Translations under genes and position numbers: made by a program | Notes under the pieces: generated by a model | What the model was told of the DNA's origin: nothing | Seen by the model: only the letters and a program-made list of their open reading frames with translations | Database searches by the model: none | Part shown: positions 58,044-64,000 of the stretch, piece by piece | Numbering within the stretch: the stretch's first letter is position 1 | Layout: every line of letters starts with the position of its first letter | Assembly: GCF_028476545.1 (NCBI RefSeq) | Contig: NW_026731687.1 | Coordinates: 1,054,001-1,118,000, forward strand | DNA from: Physella acuta | Lineage: Eukaryota > Mollusca > Gastropoda > Physidae | Direction of reading: 5' to 3' | Length of the DNA: 64,000 nt

Positions 58044-58201
58044 CACTTCAACTTCGGACTTCAAATCAAGCGTCACCGCGACTTATCCAGCCTGCGACCT
58101 CTGTTGACTCCTGAGACTAAACCCACGCCAGCTTTACCAACCATCACATCCACCTAACCCTATACGGACCACATCTTTTGTGCGTGTTTATTCTATTAAA
58201 G

Positions 58202-58302
58202 GTAAGGTTAATATTACTTTTTGTTTTAAGGGAGCTAACCCCATTAAAATACCCTTTAAATAAATAAGTATCTAAATAAGTATTCATATGTATTCCTTTT
58301 AG
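58202..58302 (+). other. Leader intron 1 of the left zinc-finger gene
   Basis: AAAG|GTAAGG to TTCCTTTTAG|TG, 101 bp, with a pyrimidine-rich 3' end. Inferred from splice consensus only. Confidence 0.6.
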
Positions 58303-58471
58303 TGTACAACCGACCCTACGAGACAGACTAACCATCGACCGAACCTATTGAGCTACCTACCCATCCCCGAGGCACCCACTGAACCAAACGTTCCAGCTAC
58401 ATCCAACTACACCATTTCGGATCTCCACACACAGCTAACTTCACGTTCAGCTTACGCGTTCAAACCCATAG

Positions 58472-58551
58472 GTACGTTCATTTTTAATTTTGTTTTAAGT
58501 ATGATTTTTGTTTCATGCATTTTATTTTATGTATTTATTTTTATTCTACAG
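58472..58551 (+). other. Leader intron 2 of the left zinc-finger gene
   Basis: CATAG|GTACGT to TTATTCTACAG|CC, 80 bp, with a strong T-rich tract. Read as protein it would give a false membrane segment (FVLSMIFVSCILFYVFIFIL). An alternative acceptor four bases on (CCAG) would make it 84 bp. Confidence 0.65.
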
Positions 58552-58596
58552 CCAGTGACCTACCCAGTCATCCAACTACTAGACACTTCGTCAATA

Positions 58597-59262
58597 ATGC
58601 AAACCGCCCAGTCTACCACCCATCCAGCCATGAGCCGTAACAAGTGTGACATATGCAACCGTGTGTTCACCCGCAAAGACGGTTTGACAAGACATCACGA
58701 CTCTGTTCACCGCCGACAAGGACATCTCTGTACAACATGCGGGAATCTATTTACACGACTTGACAATTTAACAAGACATTGTAAAACAACACACACCAAC
58801 CAAACATCACCGACCGACACCCCATCAGCAACCGATAGACAAACTCCACAACCACTATACGTGACCGACAGACAAACCATGCAACCCCTAGCAGCGATCC
58901 AAACAACTCGTACCATGACCAACACTATTCCATTAAAGCGACATACGATGTATGACGACATAGCAAACAACAAACGCGTAAAGACTAACAACGACAGTAA
59001 CGTTAATTCACACACCACTATTTTTCCTGTAGACGACCTACCCATGATACGTTATACATGTGACATATGTGAGCATGCATTCACCTGCAAACATGGTTTG
59101 AAACGACATCACGATACGGCACACAGACGACGAAGACATACATGTAGAGAATGTTTGCAAGAATTTACAAGAAAATATAATTTAACGAACCACTATAAAA
59201 TACCACACACCAGCAAAACATCACCAGACGACACATCAGCGACCGACACGAATATCCCATAG
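58597..59262 (+). CDS. C2H2 zinc-finger protein, left palindrome copy
   Basis: 221 residues. Four C2H2 fingers come in two pairs: C17-C20-H33-H38, C45-C48-H61-H66, then C155-C158-H171-H176 and C183-C186-H199-H204, split by an 88-residue Thr-rich linker with a basic NNKRVK patch that could be a nuclear signal. Fingers 1 and 3 (CDIC..F..K.GL.RHHD) resemble each other, as do 2 and 4, so the pairs look like an internal duplication. Each finger has the usual F and L core residues. The start is the first ATG of the inferred spliced transcript (A at -3); an ATG at 58630 is a possible alternative. The frame stays open upstream to 58348, but that part has no ATG and crosses an intron. A DNA- or RNA-binding role is likely; the target and whether it is a host gene or a mobile-element gene are unknown. 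Confidence 0.8.
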   Translation: MQTAQSTTHPAMSRNKCDICNRVFTRKDGLTRHHDSVHRRQGHLCTTCGNLFTRLDNLTRHCKTTHTNQTSPTDTPSATDRQTPQPLYVTDRQTMQPLAAIQTTRTMTNTIPLKRHTMYDDIANNKRVKTNNDSNVNSHTTIFPVDDLPMIRYTCDICEHAFTCKHGLKRHHDTAHRRRRHTCRECLQEFTRKYNLTNHYKIPHTSKTSPDDTSATDTNIP

Positions 59263-59390
59263 GATGACTTCTCACAGACATCTCCTTACACCCAACACAG
59301 AAACTCACTTTCTTACTTTTATATTAAAAGACAAGTAGACACAATGTGACATCTCCCCTAGACTGTAGACCGATGGGGTTGTTTTTATTC

Positions 59391-59396
59391 AATAAA
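59391..59396 (+). promoter_or_regulatory. Likely polyadenylation signal of the left zinc-finger gene
   Basis: AATAAA about 130 nt after the stop codon, followed by a TTTGTGATTTTTTAATGTG stretch as expected downstream of a cleavage site. Confidence 0.6.
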
Positions 59397-60045
59397 AATT
59401 TATTATATATGGTCTTTTGTGATTTTTTAATGTGTTATTGTTTTGTTACTTGTCCCTGAAAGTTATGTAACTCGGTATCCTGTATAAGAGGTATGACTGG
59501 AATCAAAATCACGGGAGAGAACGTGACGTACATCGCGATATTTGAAAACAGGGCGATGTTTAACCTCAACCAAAAAAGACAATGAACCTAGAAGGAAGAC
59601 GAATATATATCTTAGTCTTGCAGCAGATTACCTTCCCATGTTCACTTTAGTATTACAGTTTTCATCAAACTTCTTTTTGACTTGAACTTCGTTAATTTTT
59701 AAGAAAGTTTACTTATACATAATACATTACGTCTAATGACAATTTTTTATTTTTACCACTCAATGTATTTTCTTTTTCTATATCTTACATTGTCATCTTA
59801 ATTTTTGATCACCTTAGTAAAAATTTGCTTAAGATTATAAACTTCAAGTTTTAAAAAACAACAACGTTATAGTACGTCGTGTCAAATGACACACCGTTTA
59901 AAATGTCTACATTTAAAGTTCACCAAAATAATGACGTAAAATCTAAATATGATATGACGTTAGCATACATATCATTCAACCTAATCACTCTAAAGTACAA
60001 ATCAATAATTTTTATTGATTAAGGGGCTGGGTGAGTTATTTTTAT

Positions 60046-61506
60046 TCGGGTGCCCAGGGAAGGTTTGGAGTTGGTTGGGACAGATTTTATACACGAGTCG
60101 GTGACGTTTTCACCGAGGCAGGGTTCGAATCTAGACCATGCATGTTTTGGAATTGTTAGGGAGAGTTAAACTAAGGTTGGTGAAGTTTTCACCGAGGTTG
60201 GTTTTGAACTCGGAACATTCATGTTTTGGAATCGGTAGGTGTAGAGTCCATACTAGGGTCGGGGAGTTTTGCTAACACTGAGGCAGGTTGCAAAGTTGGC
60301 ACATGCATGTTTAGGAATTGATGGTAGCCGAGTTCATACTAGTGTCGGTGAAGGTTGGTTTTGATCTCGGAACATGTATGTTTTGAAATTGTTGGTAACC
60401 GAGTTCATACTAGGGTCAGAGGAGTTTTTGTTAACACCGAGGCAGGTTGCAAAGTTGGTACATGCATGTTTAGGAATTGTTGGTAGCCGAGTTCATACTA
60501 GTGTCGGTGAAGGTTGGTTTTGAACTCGGAGCATGCATGTTTTGAAATTGTTGGTAACCGAGTTCAGACTAGGGACGGGGGTGTTTTCACCGAGGCAGGT
60601 TACAAAGTTCGTATATGCATCATTGGAATTGTTAGGTAGAGTTAAACTAAGGTCGGTGAAGTTTTCACCGATGTAGGTTACAAAGTTGGTACATGGATGT
60701 TTAGGAATTGATGGCAGTCGAGTTCATACTAGGGTCGGGGAATTTTGTTAGCACTGAGGCAGGTTGGAAAGTTGTTACATGCATGTTTGGGAATTGTTGG
60801 TAGCCGAGTTCATACTAGTGTCGGTGAAGGTTGGTTTTGAACTCGGAACATGCATGTTTGGGAATTGTTGGTAGCCGAGTTCATACTAGTGTCGGTGAAG
60901 GTTGGTTTTGAACTCGGAACATGCATGTTTTGGAATTGTTGGTAGCCGAGTTCATACTAGTGTCGGTGAAGGTTGGTTTTGAACTCGGAACATGCATGTT
61001 TTGGAATCGGTAGGTGTAGAGTCCATACTAAGGTCGGTGAAGTTTTCACCGATGGTGGTTTCAAAGTTAGTACAGGCATGTTTTGGAAGTGTTAGGGGCC
61101 GAGTTCATAGTAGTGTCGGTGAAGGTTGGTTTTGAACTCGGAACATGCATGTTTTGAAATTGTTGGTAACCGAGTTCATACTAGGGACGGGGGCGAGGGC
61201 GGCGGACAAAGTTGTCGATGTAGGTAGGGTGCAAGAGATATTCAACGAGGAGTGGTGTCTACAAGTTATGTATCCCAGTCTGTTGGAGTGGTTTCTAGGG
61301 GGTTGTGATATTAGTTGAATAAATATTTGTCTGTAGGATTGTCATACAGCCTTTGTCTCTTAAATGGAATAGGTATAGTGCGGGTAGTAGTAGTAGTACG
61401 GTCTGTTTATCTAACGGTTGGTATTGAGGTTAGTGTGAAGACGCAAGGTTGGATGGGAGAAGGGGAACGGGGTTGCGGACAAAGGGAAGGGGAAGGGCGA
61501 ATAGTG
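60046..61506. repeat. Palindrome spacer with a degenerate array of about 71 bp
   Basis: From about 60080 to 61190 the unit GTAGCCGAGTTCATACTAGT plus GTCGGTGAAG..TTTTGAACTCGGAACATGCATG recurs about 15 times, with GTTTTCACCGAGG variants at the left. Some units hold GGTTCGAATC, close to a tRNA B box. The last 300 bp (61195-61506) are unique. The spacer is not symmetrical, unlike the arms. Confidence 0.88.
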
Positions 61507-62155
61507 ATAAAAATAACTCACCCAGCCCCTTAATCAATAAAAATTATTGATTTGTACTTTAGAGTGATTAGGTTGAATGATATGTATGCTAACGTCATAT
61601 CATATTTAGATTTTACGTCATTATTTTGGTGAACTTTAAATGTAGACATTTTAAACGGTGTGTCATTTGACACGACGTACTATAACGTTGTTGTTTTTTA
61701 AAACTTGAAGTTTATAATCTTAAGCAAATTTTTACTAAGGTGATCAAAAATTAAGATGACAATGTAAGATATAGAAAAAGAAAATACATTGAGTGGTAAA
61801 AATAAAAAATTGTCATTAGACGTAATGTATTATGTATAAGTAAACTTTCTTAAAAATTAACGAAGTTCAAGTCAAAAAGAAGTTTGATGAAAACTGTAAT
61901 ACTAAAGTGAACATGGGAAGGTAATCTGCTGCAAGACTAAGATATATATTCGTCTTCCTTCTAGGTTCATTGTCTTTTTTGGTTGAGGTTAAACATCGCC
62001 CTGTTTTCAAATATCGCGATGTACGTCACGTTCTCTCCCGTGATTTTGATTCCAGTCATACCTCTTATACAGGATACCGAGTTACATAACTTTCAGGGAC
62101 AAGTAACAAAACAATAACACATTAAAAAATCACAAAAGACCATATATAATAAATT

Positions 62156-62161
62156 TTTATT
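62156..62161 (-). promoter_or_regulatory. Likely polyadenylation signal of the right zinc-finger gene
   Basis: Mirror of the AATAAA at 59391. Confidence 0.6.
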
Positions 62162-62289
62162 GAATAAAAACAACCCCATCGGTCTACAGTCTAGGGGAGA
62201 TGTCACATTGTGTCTACTTGTCTTTTAATATAAAAGTAAGAAAGTGAGTTTCTGTGTTGGGTGTAAGGAGATGTCTGTGAGAAGTCATC

Positions 62290-62955
62290 CTATGGGATAT
62301 TCGTGTCGGTCGCTGATGTGTCGTCTGGTGATGTTTTGCTGGTGTGTGGTATTTTATAGTGGTTCGTTAAATTATATTTTCTTGTAAATTCTTGCAAACA
62401 TTCTCTACATGTATGTCTTCGTCGTCTGTGTGCCGTATCGTGATGTCGTTTCAAACCATGTTTGCAGGTGAATGCATGCTCACATATGTCACATGTATAA
62501 CGTATCATGGGTAGGTCGTCTACAGGAAAAATAGTGGTGTGTGAATTAACGTTACTGTCGTTGTTAGTCTTTACGCGTTTGTTGTTTGCTATGTCGTCAT
62601 ACATCGTATGTCGCTTTAATGGAATAGTGTTGGTCATGGTACGAGTTGTTTGGATCGCTGCTAGGGGTTGCATGGTTTGTCTGTCGGTCACGTATAGTGG
62701 TTGTGGAGTTTGTCTATCGGTTGCTGATGGGGTGTCGGTCGGTGATGTTTGGTTGGTGTGTGTTGTTTTACAATGTCTTGTTAAATTGTCAAGTCGTGTA
62801 AATAGATTCCCGCATGTTGTACAGAGATGTCCTTGTCGGCGGTGAACAGAGTCGTGATGTCTTGTCAAACCGTCTTTGCGGGTGAACACACGGTTGCATA
62901 TGTCACACTTGTTACGGCTCATGGCTGGATGGGTGGTAGACTGGGCGGTTTGCAT
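62290..62955 (-). CDS. C2H2 zinc-finger protein, right palindrome copy
   Basis: Encodes the same 221-residue four-finger protein as the left copy with no difference seen. The two genes point towards each other across the spacer (left on plus, right on minus), so their transcripts converge. The mirrored leader introns lie at 63001-63080 and 63250-63350. The antisense frame 62507-62845 and its mirror 58707-59045 are shadows. Confidence 0.8.
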   Translation of the reverse strand: MQTAQSTTHPAMSRNKCDICNRVFTRKDGLTRHHDSVHRRQGHLCTTCGNLFTRLDNLTRHCKTTHTNQTSPTDTPSATDRQTPQPLYVTDRQTMQPLAAIQTTRTMTNTIPLKRHTMYDDIANNKRVKTNNDSNVNSHTTIFPVDDLPMIRYTCDICEHAFTCKHGLKRHHDTAHRRRRHTCRECLQEFTRKYNLTNHYKIPHTSKTSPDDTSATDTNIP

Positions 62956-63000
62956 TATTGACGAAGTGTCTAGTAGTTGGATGACTGGGTAGGTCACTGG

Positions 63001-63080
63001 CTGTAGAATAAAAATAAATACATAAAATAAAATGCATGAAACAAAAATCATACTTAAAACAAAATTAAAAATGAACGTAC
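63001..63080 (-). other. Leader intron 2 of the right zinc-finger gene
   Basis: Mirror of 58472-58551, with the same GTACGT donor and CTACAG acceptor. Confidence 0.65.
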
Positions 63081-63249
63081 CTATGGGTTTGAACGCGTAA
63101 GCTGAACGTGAAGTTAGCTGTGTGTGGAGATCCGAAATGGTGTAGTTGGATGTAGCTGGAACGTTTGGTTCAGTGGGTGCCTCGGGGATGGGTAGGTAGC
63201 TCAATAGGTTCGGTCGATGGTTAGTCTGTCTCGTAGGGTCGGTTGTACA

Positions 63250-63350
63250 CTAAAAGGAATACATATGAATACTTATTTAGATACTTATTTATTTAAAGGG
63301 TATTTTAATGGGGTTAGCTCCCTTAAAACAAAAAGTAATATTAACCTTAC
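63250..63350 (-). other. Leader intron 1 of the right zinc-finger gene
   Basis: Mirror of 58202-58302. Confidence 0.6.
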
Positions 63351-63508
63351 CTTTAATAGAATAAACACGCACAAAAGATGTGGTCCGTATAGGGTTAGGT
63401 GGATGTGATGGTTGGTAAAGCTGGCGTGGGTTTAGTCTCAGGAGTCAACAGAGGTCGCAGGCTGGATAAGTCGCGGTGACGCTTGATTTGAAGTCCGAAG
63501 TTGAAGTG

Positions 63509-64000
63509 ATTAGAACACAATTTTCGCGGTCATTTATCCGGTTGAACGGCCTAATTACAGCACCAGCTGTCGCACAACAGCTGTTGCATAATGACCTAAG
63601 TGCTTCGCGGAAAGCTACTTAATGTATGTCGTTAATTACCATAACCCGTCAACCGAGCGGGGGTAACTCGGTGAAGCATAACAAAAAAATTTAATTAGGT
63701 GGGACATCATGCTGTGATGGGCCAGCGGCTGCGATCAATACATTCCCATTAAAACGGGCAGCGGTGAGAAAACTTCGCGGGCGGGTCGATACGTAACAGC
63801 TGTGGCTGATCGTTATCTTTAATGGATGTTCTATGTTTGTAACGTTCGTTGTGGTGGAGAATTTAACCTGTTTTTTGTACACGGTCGTTGTAGGGGAGAA
63901 TTTAAAACATACATACAACCAAATAAACAAACCAACAAATTAAACAACAAAGAAAAGAAATATATCAAATAAATAAATTAAACAAAGTAATTAAAATCAA
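63509..64000 (-). repeat. Segment T, copy 3, inverted and incomplete
   Basis: Reverse complement of the zinc-finger-proximal 492 bp of T. The remainder is beyond the window. Confidence 0.9.

Larger units (their letters stand above)
57552..60045 (+). repeat. Left arm of a large palindrome
   Basis: Every position x here pairs with 121552 minus x in the right arm (61507-64000). No mismatch was noticed over 2494 bp. The arm may extend further left, since its partner is cut by the window edge. It contains the end of T, the zinc-finger gene with its leader, and about 650 bp of 3' flank. Confidence 0.93.
61507..64000 (-). repeat. Right arm of the large palindrome, cut by the window edge
   Basis: Reverse complement of 57552-60045. 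Segment T (inverted) starts at 63509 and runs off the window. Confidence 0.93.

Noticed and set aside
58348-58596. N-terminal extension of the zinc-finger frame with an apparent membrane segment
   Set aside because: It begins with TTG, has no ATG outside the intron, and the hydrophobic part is the translation of an 80-bp GT...AG intron.

Overview
The window looks like nuclear DNA of an animal, most likely a mollusc and perhaps a gastropod. Evidence: introns with GT...AG ends, a rhodopsin-class neuropeptide receptor of the GnRH/AKH/corazonin family, a tRNA-derived SINE, hAT-type MITEs, a Ty3/gypsy-group element with an unusual domain order, and a very heavy load of minisatellites. Nothing suggests a bacterium, plasmid or organelle. 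The species call is inference.

From 1 to about 28,700 the window holds the 3' half of one receptor gene on the minus strand, with its introns and 3' flanks. Four internal exons encode TM5 to TM7 (27351-27555, 26240-26359, 25975-26038, 25295-25383). The TM7 exon ends in a phase that fits two candidate last exons. The near one (24304-24419) encodes a short 37-residue tail. The far one (7734-8206), about 17 kb downstream, encodes a 156-residue Ser/Thr-rich tail with a CCYC cluster. The far exon's 3' splice site is inside a 30-bp tandem repeat, so the acceptor and the first exon codons recur in frame. Exons for TM1 to TM4 were not found and probably lie beyond the window. Tandem repeats of different, unrelated units fill much of the introns and flanks.

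From about 28,700 to 45,100 I see no convincing gene. There are more minisatellites, including a 3.9-kb array of a 32-bp unit and a 1-kb array of a 64-bp unit, and one hAT-type MITE with an 8-bp target duplication.

From 45,130 to 58,043 a 40-bp satellite is invaded by a young LTR element. A lone LTR (46844-47626) lies in the satellite between ACCA target duplications. A segment 'T' follows (48350-49787), then a Ty3/gypsy-like gag-pol body whose integrase precedes the reverse transcriptase (Gmr1-like order), a polypurine tract, a 3' LTR, and then the same satellite and T again. The 2944-bp LTR-satellite-T block is a direct repeat at an offset of 8256 bp, nearly identical. It is best explained by a tandem duplication followed by LTR-LTR recombination.

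From 57,552 to 64,000 (window edge) lies a palindrome with arms of at least 2.49 kb around a 1461-bp spacer. Each arm carries the inner part of T and one copy of a small gene for a four-finger C2H2 zinc-finger protein with a spliced 5' leader lacking any ATG. The spacer is mostly a degenerate array of about 71 bp. Whether this palindrome is a real amplicon, the end of a larger mobile element or an assembly product cannot be decided here.
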